From the NCBI GenBank assembly GCA_026120185.1, contig JANUWF010001217.1, forward strand, positions 3,518,001 through 3,582,000: a DNA stretch of 64,000 nt, read 5' to 3'. A model generated the notes under the pieces. It searched no databases. It had not been told where the DNA came from and worked only from the letters and a program-made list of their open reading frames with translations. This document shows, piece after piece, positions 27,716-38,841 of the stretch. This DNA comes from Voacanga thouarsii (taxonomy: Eukaryota; Streptophyta; Magnoliopsida; Gentianales; Apocynaceae). The translations under genes and the position numbers were made by a program. Each line of letters begins with the position of its first letter. The first letter of the stretch is position 1.

Positions 27716-28880
27716 CTAATAATAGGAGACTAATTCAGGGTCTTCAATAAATAAGCTTGGAAAAGGAACATATATTTGGGTATACTTGAGGGGGGACCAA
27801 GTATTGAGAAAGATTTTGAAATGTCTGGATTTACAAATTAGTTTATGAGTTATACCGAATGAAGTGGTGGCCATGTGGGTAAGCTTTAATGCCCTATAGT
27901 TATAAATCTGATAAAGTATAGAATTATGGGTTTCGGGTATAATGATCAGATTTTCATGAACATAAGGAATCAAGGGCTTAGTATGAGGAAAAGCTGAAAA
28001 TAGAATTTCTGTTCTGCAGTCATCAGGATAATTAATATTAAAAGAGGGGGGAACTGCACAGAAATCCATCTTTAAGAACCCTATGGAATAAGCATCCATT
28101 TCTGTAAGTAGGGTTACCACATGATTTATTTGTCTGTCGGTAAGTACTTTATTAGCTAGGTCATAAAATCCATCAGGGATATAGAGCCTTGCTAACATGC
28201 CATGCTGAATCAGATTTTTAACAGACAAATCTAAACCAAGAATCTTTTTATTTGTCCATTTTGATAGCTTGATGACTCTACCAACAAAAGTGAAACTTTT
28301 GGTAGGGTCTTTCTCATCTTTATAACTGATAACATGGAAGGATAAACCATCATAGTGTTGGACCGGCTTATTGCATATTTTTCTCAAGAATTGTTGCAAT
28401 GCCAGCTGTTCAGTCATTCTATCTGCCAGGACTAATTTATAGATCTAGATTCTAATATCTTTAGGAAATCTGGAGGGGCAACTTTTCCATGCTTTTTCTT
28501 TTTCCAAAAGATTATCTTCTACAAATTTTATTATCTTTTCTTTGTTTTCAGCAGTTTTTTCTACAAGCTTTTCTTTTCCTTTGAGAGAAATTTTTAGCAT
28601 TTGGATTTAGTTTTCAAGTGCTGAAATGGATTTGGGCCTGAATTCTTCTTCCTCGGTATTGGGCTTTGAAGAACTGAGTTTATTTGCTAACATTTGGATT
28701 TGTCCATTTAAATGAGCCAGGTGTCCAGATAGGGCTTTAAGAAGGTTAGCAAAAGATTTATGGTTCCTATATTTCCAAATATTATCAAGGAGGCATTGTT
28801 GTTTTATAGAAACAGGGAAATCTGGAATAAACTTTGGCGGTAATTTTTGCAGGAGATAGGGACCAAAGGCTATATGTTCT
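27716..28880 (-). pseudogene. ORF upstream of the pararetroviral promoter, unidentified, broken
   Basis: One frame runs from about 28880 to a stop near 27716, interrupted by TAA at 28609-28607 and TAG at 28447-28445. The last part (28417-27716, 233 codons from an ATG) is open. The N-terminal half is Leu/Lys/Glu-rich and coiled-coil-like; the C-terminal half is a mixed globular sequence. It lies directly upstream of the pregenomic promoter. That is the place of the transactivator/inclusion protein in caulimo-like viruses, of ORF4 in tungroviruses and of the second ORF in florendoviruses. I cannot tell which it is. Confidence 0.5.
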
Positions 28881-28999
28881 AGGGGTCCTTTCTGTTAGTT
28901 TTGGGCAGGGGGATACAATACCTAGCCAACCTATTCTATGTATTGGCCCTTCTCCTAACGGGATACAATATTTAGGAGACTGATATCAGTTAGCCAAAA

Positions 29000-30470
29000 C
29001 TTTTTTTCCCAAGCATGAATCATCTTCTGGAATTAAGTTATGTTTAAGTATGTATATATGTATGTTTAAAGGGTTTTGGTACATAAAACTAATGTTTTCC
29101 TTAGTAAAGGAAATGGTTGGATTGGTTCATGGGATTGGGGAGTTGCAAGTTGACTTTTGGTGCTTTGGAAATCGCGTTCACGCATTCCAAAGCGCACCCA
29201 ATGCCGGCCCCATTCTGCTCGACCCTAGTGTCGCCGAGGCGGCACCTGGCGCCAACTGTGCCTGTCTTACCCAGCGCCAGCCTTGCTCTGTTCCATGTTG
29301 GTGCCGATTTTCTTCTGTATAGGTGATGATTTTTTCCCTTGACTGATTAGCCACTATTTTCCTTGAATAAACAACCCTAGTTTAGTATTCGAGTATTGGT
29401 TATGCATTATTCGATTCAGTATTGAGTAAAATTAAGGAATTCATTGTTCTTCTTTTCCTTCCTCTTATTTCTTTGTGTGATATTCCTAGATCTTCTAAGG
29501 TGGTACACAACCTTTCTGATTCCCTTCAAAACTCTGATTCTCCAACTTTTGATCAAGAATCCTAATGCTTTGTTGTACCGACCTCTGTTGTGAGTTTAGT
29601 GTGAGAATTTTCTTGAGCTCGGACCGCAACCATCTCCCTAACCATGACAAACTACAAATTTCTGCTGAAAGGTTAAATGCTTTGCGAATCTATTACTTAT
29701 GTAACTTGCTCAATTCCAGTTAAAACATGTTTTCCTTACTGAGTTAGTAAACTTACTCCTTACATAATATTTCAGATTCTCAGTTGGAAGGGGAAGAGTT
29801 AGACGAGTGGTTCGAGGAGGACCTAAAGTGACTTTCTGAAGAACTTATGTAATACTTTATTCATGTCAGATTTGTACTAATGACAATTGAGGTTTTAGCG
29901 TTTATTGGAATAGTACAAGTTTATTGGATTTAGTTTTCCATTGTGTTTCAGTTAATGGCATTTGGGTTATTGTAGTTTGTTTTGTCTGTTTCTGGTTTCG
30001 GGTTCGGTATTCTATTTTGGGATTTTACCATGCCATCCTCGGGTTCGGGGCATGACACCATGTTCCCGGCGAGAAGGAAAGAGAAGGGAATAGATGCGGA
30101 CGCTGTCATATCCACTGCATAATGTTGCACAACCACACCAACTTTACCTTTGCCTTTTTTAATGGCCATCGGACTTCTTCCTCAAATTCCTTCTCCATCC
30201 TCACCGCCACTCTTAAGAAGATGACAAATGTCCCTTCTATCATCTCTTTTTATTTTTTTTCTTTTCTAGATAAATTTTCTTTTTAATTATTATTATTGTT
30301 GTTGTTTTTAATATCAATTGTGTCAAGGTTGTTGTCTAACAAGTCTTTTTGACAGAAAGAGTTCTTAACAAATTGCTAATATTTAACTTCATACAGAAAG
30401 TACTCATGAGTTGTTAACTATGAAAGTGTCTTCCTCCAAAAAATATGAACATGTTTGGCAATAATCTTAA
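29000..30470. other. Probable LTR-retrotransposon (Gypsy-like) relic and a short N-terminal exon-like fragment
   Basis: 29160-29300 is GC-rich (GCGCACCC, GGCGGCACCTGGCGCC). The following AT-rich DNA ends at 30057 with GGGGCATGACA, resembling the ends of Gypsy LTRs. I could not find a matching TG start or target duplication, so the element is unproven. To its right, on the minus strand, ATG 30169 opens a protein-like stretch (MAIKKGKGKVGVVVQHYAVD) for about 37 codons before it runs into the LTR-like end. This may be the first exon of a host gene disrupted by the element. Confidence 0.3.
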
Positions 30471-30473
30471 TTA

Positions 30474-30826
30474 TGTTGTAAACTTGATTCAACTAGAATC
30501 ATGAAATAAAATTTGAAAATTTTAAAAAATTGTAAAATAGAGAATTATAAAGAAAATTGTAGAGAGTAAAATAAAAAGAATATACTATTCATTCATATGG
30601 TTGAGTTATGTACTGATAATATATTTGTTTACATAAATCCCTTATTTGTAGAGGATAAAGTAGACGATTATATCTTTATAGATAAAAGAAAACTTTAGAA
30701 AAACGAACAGTCACATTAATTTCTTAAATAAATGAATATTCTAAAAATTATGTAGTCACGTTTTTCTATAAAAATGAATAGTTTTTAAAAATATATAGCT
30801 ACCTCTATTTTTTAGATTTCATATCA
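30474..30826 (-). repeat. 3' LTR of the older Ty1/copia element (353 bp)
   Basis: On the minus strand the LTR begins TGATATGAAATC at 30826, just after a purine tract (TTCAAGGGAAAG, 30838-30827). It ends GTTTACAACA at 30474. It is laid out like the LTR at 466-726, which shows common lineage. A matching 5' LTR was not found near 42 kb. Confidence 0.7.
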
Positions 30827-33800
30827 CTTTCCCTTGAATATTCATTTTCAAAACCTAAAAATGCTTCATTAAAAGAAATTTATAGGAAAATTTGTATGGG
30901 ATAAAAATATGGTAAGAAAAAGAGTATATTTTTCTTTTTAGATGGGACATTGCCTCATTAAAAACTTGATCAAGAAAAATTTAATAGAAAAAACCTTAGT
31001 TTGGGGGGGGGGGGGTGGGGGGGGAGTACAATATGTGTGTGTGTATTCCCTCTCTTGGTCAAGAAAAAGGTGTTCAATGTCTTGATAATATCAGTCAACA
31101 TCTCTTCATATCTTATATATTAATTTCTCACAGTTGATACTATCTTAATCAATAAATTTGTTAGATTGCACATTAATATCACATTTCTTTTGAATCTAAT
31201 GAATCAATATGTATATCATATTTTTAGTTGAGTTATAAAAGTTTTATTATCTTCATATGGTGTTATTGGAATTTCTTTTTCAAAGAATAAACCATAATTT
31301 TCTTGGATATAATAAATTAGTGACTTCAGCCACACACATTTTCAATTTTGTCCTTTGAGTGACTATTATTTTAGCATAATTTGAAGAAATGACTACTATA
31401 ACTGCTTTGTAGAATGCCATAATAGAGTGATATCATCACCTGTAAATAAATAACTTGTTTGAAAACGTACGTTGTGTGAATTAGATAAATATCCAACATC
31501 TACATATCTAATTAATTTTGTATTGGATTTATTAATAAAATAATTCAAGATTTATTATCCCTTGAATATATCAAAGGACACATAACATTTCAATATCATT
31601 GCGTTGGAGGAGAACTAAATTTTCTCAGTAAATAAACAAAAAAAAAATGATAGATTTGGTCTTGTAGTATTAGTAAGATGTGTACCAATAATACTTAAAT
31701 AAGGTACTTCATGACCAAGTAACTCTTTATAATTCTCTCGAGGTCGGAAAGGATATTTATTTACATCAAGTGACCTAATGACTATTGAAGTACTCAATGG
31801 ATGTATTTTATTCATGGTTTTTTTTTCAATACCTTCTTCAAATATATTGATTAATGAATAAATATATGTTCAATTTGTAAACTACAAAAAATTTGTTATT
31901 TTTCCCAATTCCTTAGTTCTAAATTTTGTTTCAAATAATTTATTACCTTGGAAAGTTTTTTAAGAGGTCCAATAACATTAATATCATCTATATATACAAC
32001 TAATATTACAAAGTCAGATTCTAAATTCTTTATAAAAACACATGGATATAACAAATCATTTCTTATCTTACTTCTAACAGATAATTACTAAAACGATGAT
32101 ATTACATATGTCCAAACTGTTGTAATCCATTAAAAAAAAATATATGTTTCTTGAGAGAATAAGTTTCTCCAAAACTGGACTTGTATACTTCAAGCATATT
32201 AAATCTTTTAAGGATTTTCATGTAAATATCAATAAGTCTTTCATATAAATCAATAGTAATAGCAACCGTTAGATACATATCTAGATTTTTATGCACAAGA
32301 TATCAACGTGCAATATAATCAATCATAAATGAATACGTTTCTTTATAATCAACTCCTAATATTTGCAAAATTATTACACCACAAGTTGTGCTTTAAATTT
32401 ATATCTCATGTCTTTATTATTATCATTTTGTTTTTGCACAGATACCTATTTATAGTCTACTGGTGTTCGGACTACTAGTCCAACAACCTGACGTTTTGTA
32501 AGTTAGTTCAATTTTAATTGAAGTGCCTCCTTTTATTTTGGCCAATAATTTCTATATTGACATTCATCAATTAACTTTGGTTCAAGATTTTCTCCCAAAA
32601 TATCAAGAGCTCTATTATATATAAAAATATTATCAACAATTTTTTCCAATCTATTTCAACTTCTCCCAAAAATGATATAATTTATAAAAAAAATTTGTAT
32701 TGTCATTGCTATCAAGAGTTTATCTTTTCATTTATATGTTGGTCCTTTTATCTAACTTTTTATTATGATTACTTTGATAATTTAGTCTTCTTCTCTTTCG
32801 AGAATTTTTATCTTTAAAACCAAAAGGTCTACCACTCTTCAGGCACGCGCTTTAGACTCCTTAGCTACAACATTGGTATTTTGTTCTACCTAGACTTCTA
32901 TCCGAATGAGAACAATCTCAACTGAAATATGTGACTTTTCACTCTAATTGAGTCAGCAAAAACATCTGTTAATTGATTTACTATTTTTTTAAATGAATTA
33001 TCTCTTAAACTTCCAATTCACTAGTGCATGAGTGCAGATCAAGATAATTCAATGATGTTACCCATATGATTGCCTTTATTGTTACCTGTTTCCTCCCCCT
33101 AATATGGGGAATATTTTTTCATCAAAATAGCAATCAACAAATCTTACTATTAATGCACCTCCTTTTAATGGTTTAAGATATCTAATGTCAGATGGAGATT
33201 CATACTGAACATATATCCACCAATCTTTCTTGGTTTCCCATTTTATTAGTCTGTTCACTTGGTGTGATTAGAACATAAATTGCAAACCCAAAAATTATCA
33301 AATGAGAAATATTGGTTTTATAGCCAGAAATTAACTGCAAAGGAGAAATTTTAAGATAACTTACTAGTCGAATACACACAAGTGCTACTACAAGCAAAAT
33401 AATATGTCCCTAAATAGATATAGAGAGTTTTGTTCTCATTAATAATGATATAGCATAATGGATTTTCAATTTTGATAATGACATAAGTTGTAGGATGTTC
33501 AATATTGATTCTAATAGATATACAACGAGTATCAAATGCTTTACATGTAAATTCACTAGCAATATCTAGATGGATTCTTTTAGTAGGATGGTTTAGAAAT
33601 TACACTCGTAATCTAGCATTATCTAGATGGATTCTTTTAGTATGATGGTTTAGAAATTACACTCGTAATCGAATTATTTGAGTAAGCAATCTTATAAATA
33701 CCAACTTGCCTGTTGATAATAAACATACATTTGACCATCAAGTTTATGCATAAATTAGAATCATAAAATATCTAAATCATCTAAAAGGTTGGTCAATTGG

Positions 33801-33949
33801 TCATATATTACCATAAATCCACTCTAAAAATGTAAGAGATTCAAACCCCATTTTTTTAAGTAATAGTTTAATAACCAATTTTCCTTGAGAATAACAGCAC
33901 AAGAGAATTCATTTGAATTTAATATCCTTTAACTTTTCAACTGGTGGTC
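30827..33949 (-). pseudogene. Older Ty1/copia element: integrase, RT and RNase H remnants
   Basis: A heavily decayed pol on the minus strand. Integrase-type sequence (FRYFM, ...TRW, LLSTGKL) lies at about 33900-33650. Reverse transcriptase and RNase H pieces follow to about 31000; the segment 31815-31615 carries the copia motif NTTRPNLSF. Stops and shifts are found throughout. A 57-bp tandem duplication occurs at about 33562-33675. The frame is cut at 33950 by the younger copia element, and the upstream part (protease and gag) resumes at 40138. Confidence 0.75.
31003..31024 (+). repeat. G-run (13 G, T, 8 G)
   Basis: Thirteen G then T then eight G, in the decayed region between the copia RNase H end and its LTR. 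It is a candidate quadruplex-forming tract on the plus strand and a likely site of sequencing error. Confidence 0.9.
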
Positions 33950-33954
33950 ATGTA

Positions 33955-34721
33955 TGAAAAACGTTAGAGGGGGGAGTGAATAAGGTTTTTGGTAAATTTA
34001 AAATGCTTTTCAAAAATCTGTTTTGAGATACTCATTTTTATTTTTTATCGGAGAGATTACGACTGATGCAATGAGAAGCTTTTGGAATATCTTAAATATC
34101 AACTACTATCTAAATGAGATGAGACACGCGATGTGCAATTAATACAATAGTGAAGATGGCTTGGTGAGAAACATAAAGATTTCTTTTGAGTGATTTAAAA
34201 AAAAAAATTAAGCAGGGAAGTTTGCAGCTTGATGAACTTTAATGCAGAGAGAGTAAACACGAGATTTATAGTGGTTAGATTTACCAAGATGTACATCCAC
34301 TACCTTAAGCTCACACTTACGGATTTTTAACTAGATTTCATTAAACTCACCTAACTCAATGGTGTCTATCTACACTAATTACATATGAGGATCATCACAC
34401 TTGGTTTTACCAAAACCTCTTAATCAATCAACAAATCATGGTTCATCCAAATGAATTTTACACCACAACCTTGATACACAAAGAGAATTATAGAAATAAA
34501 CCAGAGATAGATCACTATTATGAGCAAATATACAAACAAATTAATACAAACAACCTTTACTTTTTTGAAGCAATTTGATTTCACTTTAAAGAACTATAAA
34601 AAGAGAGATTTTTGTATTCTAGAGGGTAAGAGTATTCCTTAGAAAGATATCACAAAATTTTTCTTTAAAATTGAGTTTTGAAACCTTTTATAAGAGCAAA
34701 AAGTAGAACTCCAACAGCTAG
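33955..34721 (-). repeat. Truncated 3' LTR of the nested copia element
   Basis: Aligns over its whole length with 38842-39615. About 517 bp that should precede it in the LTR (equivalent to 39616-40132) are missing, and pol sequence begins directly at 34722. Confidence 0.85.
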
Positions 34722-36790
34722 AAAAAGAAGTTGAATTCTCCCATAATGTCATCTCGAATTATTGCTGTATAGTCTTAGCAAACATTTTACACAGGGATTC
34801 ATTAGTAGCACAAAAAATAATATCATCACCATAAATTTGGACAATAAGAAGATCATTAGAATTTTCTGACTTAATAAACAGTGTAGTATCAATCAGGCCT
34901 CTTGAAAAATCTTTTAAGAGCAAGAATCTACTAAGCCTTTTATACTAAGCTCGTGGGACTTGTTTTAAACTATAGAGAGCATTTGAGAGTTTGAAAACGT
35001 GATTTGGGAAGTGCTCATGAATAAGACCTGGAGGTTGTTATACATATACCTTATCTGAATAAAACCATTCAAAAATGCATTTTTAATACCCATTTGATAA
35101 AGTATGAAGTTTTTTAATGATGCAAAGGTAAGGAGCATTCTTATAGACTCTAGTTTAGCAATGGGAGCAAATGTCTCATCATAGTCAATGCCCTCTTCTT
35201 GATTGAATCCTTAGGCAATAAGTCTGGCTTTATTTCTGATGACCACTCCATTTTTATCAAGTTTGTTTCTAAAAATTCACTTAATACCAATAACCAAATG
35301 ATTAAGTGGTTTAGAGACGAGTTTCCAAACTTGATTTCTCTCAAATTGGTTCAACTCTTCTTGCATAGCTAGTATCCAAAAATTGCAATGTAAGGTCACA
35401 TCAAAACAGTTAAGTTCAATACTAGAGAGTAAAGTAAAATTGTCCACAAAATACCATCTAATTGTGACTCAACGGTTAGGATCACCAATAATTTGCTCTT
35501 TTGGATGAGCAGTTTTGTACTTCTAATCTCTTGGTAGTCCTTGATCAGTAAACTCTTCAGTTTCTTGTTTGCTTTGTTCAGCTTGTTGCTCTTCCAATTC
35601 TCTTCTTTAGCATAAATGTCTAGCGATGATGCTTTGAGCTATTCTTTGCCTTTTTCTTTTGAAATCTCTACGTCATCATCATCTTTTCTTGATGTATAAA
35701 TGTTAGATTCACTAAAGACAATATGTACAGATTCTTCCACACATAGAATTCTCTTATTGTATACTATATATGCATTTTTATTGAAAGAGTATCTAAGGGA
35801 TATAGTCACATCGGATTTACTATCAAAATTTTCAAGATTGTCTCAGGTATTAAGAACAAAATATTTGCAGCCAAATACTTTAAAAATAAGAAATTGATGG
35901 AGTTTTGTCAAACATAAGTTCAAATGGTGTTTTTCTTAGAAAGGGTCTCAACATCACTCGGTTAATAATATAGCACACTGTATTGACAGCTTCAGCCCAA
36001 AAATATTTTGAAATAAAATTTTCACAAATCATTGATCTAGCCATTTCTTGCAATGTTCTATTTTTTCTCTCAACAATACCGTTCTGTTGAGGGGTTTTAA
36101 CAGCTAAAATGTTGTGAAAAACTCCATTTTCATCACAAAAAAGTGTAAACTCACTGTTGTAAATTTTTTTATCATTGTCATTCCTAATTGAAATCAATTT
36201 GTATTCAATAGAGTTTTGGACACATTTGAATAATTTAGAGAATTCAGAAAATGCTTCATCTTTTTGTCCAAAAAAAAAAAATCCCAAGTAAATCTTGAAA
36301 AATCATCTACTAGAATATAAGCATACCTCTTACCACTAAGATTAGTAGTCCTCATCGGTCCAAACAAATCCATATGTATTAATTCAAGAGGTTTTGTGGT
36401 GAAAATCATTTTCTTGGATTTGAAAGAAGTTTTGATTTACTTTCCAAATTCGCATGCATAACATATTTTGCTTTTATCAAACTTTATTTTGGACAGTCTC
36501 CTAACAAGCTCTTTTGAGGATAATTTATTTTGTAAATCAAATGATACATGGTCTAATCTTCTATACCAAAGATAGCCATCATTATCATGCACGGAAAGAC
36601 ATCTAATATCATGAGCTATAAGATCATCAAGATAGAATACATAAACATTTCCAACACGGTTAGCAACAAAAATTGTTTTATTATTTGAGCTGTCCATAAT
36701 AAAGCAGGAATTTTTCTCAAAAAAGACTTTGCAACCATTGTTGCATAATTGACTAATGCTAAACAAGTTGTATTTCAGCTCATCAATCAA
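34722..36790 (-). pseudogene. Nested copia pol: GAG-pre-integrase, integrase and RT, broken
   Basis: Domains in minus-strand order. GAG-pre-integrase zinc-binding region at 36560-36440, ending CYACEFGK; the first His of its HHCC set is Tyr in LWYRRLDH. Integrase at 36409-35880 with catalytic-type Asp in HMDLFGP and VDDFSRF and Glu in NGIVERKNRT. Reverse transcriptase at about 35400-34760, where the usual YVDD reads YGDD (34833-34822). Stops and frameshifts separate these parts. The sequence stops soon after the RT active site; no RNase H follows. It would have encoded replication enzymes of the element. Confidence 0.85.
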
Positions 36791-36829
36791 TAATACTTGT
36801 TTGATAATGGTTGAAGATCCTTTACCAAT

Positions 36830-38779
36830 ATTACCTATCCAAGTATTTTTTCTTTCTTTTTATCTCCAAAGATAACGAATCCATCATTTGTAACTTGCAC
36901 ATCTTCTAATAAAGCTACATTTCCGGTCATATGTCTTGAGCATTCACTATCTAAGAACCACTTTGTGAAACTCATTTTCTCCAATGAATGTACCTATACA
37001 TAAGATGGGAGGGTGATTTTTAGTACCTACATTTTCTTGGATCTACGGGGGTTAGTAATGGTTCCTCTAATTTTTCAAACTGTTTTTGTACCGAATTCCA
37101 CGTCTTCTTAACATGACACCTAGATGCTTTGTGTCTAGATTTTTCACAATATATGTAACAATTATGTGTCATATATGACGAGACAGTTTTTACAAAATAG
37201 GACATGTGTTTTCCTGTTTTGTGCATATTATTATAGACAAGACCATTTTTATTTCCAGCCATCCGTTGTGCTCCAAGAAGTTTATTCAAGTTGCTTCGAC
37301 TATCAGTGAATTTTTCAATACAAGTAGTGAGATAATCAAATTTCATTTTCATATTATCAAATTCACAAATCATGACTTCAAGAGATGAAATTCGATTATA
37401 CAAACATTTATTCTCAATAGTAGAGCAATTCAAGAAAGTAGAGATGATTTCATTTTCCACATTCAGGTAGCACATAGAATCAAGTAGAGTTTTGTTTTCA
37501 TTTATCAAATTGTCATTTTCAGTTGATAGTGAATCAATTTTCACTTTCATCTCCTTGTTCTTTTTTTACAATCTTTTCAGTCCATGGAACATATCAACAA
37601 GAAGAACATTTAGATCATCAATATTATCGCAAGATGAATCATGCAATTAAGCTACATGGTTAGATGAGGAGGGGTTTATCTTGTCCTCTACTGCTATGAA
37701 CCATATGTTGGCAGTTTCATTTTCAGAATCTCCATTTTCCTCAGAGTCGGACTCGTTTTGGTCCTAAGTTCCCATTAGTCATTTGCCCTTCTTTGTTTTC
37801 AGATCATTCTTCTTCTTTTTGAGCATTTTGCCTTCTTTTTCTTTGGCTATTAGGCAGTCTACAATGAAATGTTCCGTACTCCTGCATTCATAGCATTGAG
37901 GCTTAAATGATGAGGTCTGTTTCTTCTTTTTCACGAACTTCTTTCCTCTTTTGAAGTTTTCTTTTTTGAACATTCTTCTGAATTTCTTTGCAATCATGGC
38001 CAATTCTTCGAAATCTACTTCAGTTTCATCATCACTATCATATTGGCTATTTTCAGCGTCCTCATTAGCAATTTTCAGTGCCATTCTCCTTTTGCCTTTG
38101 TCATAATCATCAAATTCTTGAAACATTTTGAGTTTCATTTCATGCATTGGGAGAGAGCCAATTAGCTCTTCAGTTGGTAAAGTTTCCAGATCTTTGGATT
38201 CCTCCACAGCTAGAGCTTTAGGTTGCCAGCTCTTAGGCAAAGTATCCAGAATTTTTCTATTTTGTTAACCAAGGGAATAGATTTTCCCATAGGCTTTAAG
38301 TCCATTTGCAATGTTTGTGAATCTAGTAAACATATCAGTTATGCTCTCATTTGGCTTCATAGTGAACAATTCATAATCATAAATCAAAAGTCCCAACTTA
38401 GACTCCTTCACTTGATTTGTCCCTTCATGGGTGACTTCAAGTAATCTCCACATATCATGGATTGAATCACAGCCACTAAGTCAGTTATATTCAGTGGCAT
38501 CAAGGGCACAATACAGAATATTCATAACTTAAAATTTTAATATCATTTTGGCGTTGTCTTAGCATCATATTCATCACTCTGTTTAGACACTTTTCTACCA
38601 TCAATAAATTTTGACAGGACAAATGGTCCATTCTCAATTAGATTCCACACCTGAAAGTTGATTAAACAAATATAAATCTTCATTCTATTTTTTCAAAATG
38701 TATAATTACTTCCATTGAACAAAGGAGGTCGATTTATTGAGGATCCTTCAACATAAGGAAGAGTAGATGAGTTTGCCAT
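36830..38779 (-). pseudogene. Nested copia gag and coiled-coil region, broken
   Basis: ATG at 38779 opens a copia-type gag (MANSSTLPYVEGSS, then NRPPLFNGSNYTF), but the next codon, normally Trp, is TGA. UBN2-type gag sequence follows at 38453-38265. The segment 38240-37779 ends with a CCHC knuckle, CYECRSTEHFIVDC, and a Lys-rich tail. The segment 37550-37020 is a long coiled coil ending in a second, altered knuckle (CYIYCEKSRHKASRC). The product would be the nucleocapsid precursor. At least two stops and shifts inactivate it. Confidence 0.85.
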
Positions 38780-38827
38780 AAGGATCATTTCTACACAGTT
38801 ATTAGACCGAAGATAGAGTAGACCAAC

Positions 38828-38839
38828 GCTCTGATACCA
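38828..38839 (-). other. Primer-binding site (tRNA-iMet) of the nested copia element
   Basis: Minus strand TGGTATCAGAGC, the standard initiator-tRNA-Met complement, two bases downstream of the 5' LTR end at 38842. Confidence 0.9.
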
Positions 38840-38841
38840 AA

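Larger units (their letters stand above)
24871..28900 (-). mobile_element. Endogenous pararetrovirus (Caulimoviridae) remnant
   Basis: On the minus strand, from high to low coordinates: a coiled-coil-rich ORF (about 28880-27716), an intergenic promoter region with TATA box, a tRNA-Met primer-site-like sequence (27225-27214), two small linked ORFs (26567-26067 and 26070-25747), and the beginning of a large ORF (from 25744) that includes a movement-protein-like region (25293-24871). This gene order across the promoter matches a circular pararetroviral genome opened elsewhere. Capsid, protease, reverse transcriptase and RNase H parts are absent, so the copy is a partial genome. In-frame stops occur in all parts except two short ORFs. 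It is an old, non-functional integrated copy; the genus is not resolved. Confidence 0.7.

Noticed and set aside
29289..30062. CCATG at 29291 and 30058 as target duplication of a solo LTR
   Set aside because: The left copy is not followed by TG, so the LTR ends would be non-canonical; a 5-mer match is weak by itself.
33562..33675. 57-bp direct repeat considered as a CRISPR-like or satellite array
   Set aside because: Only two units, inside a decayed copia pol; a simple tandem duplication.
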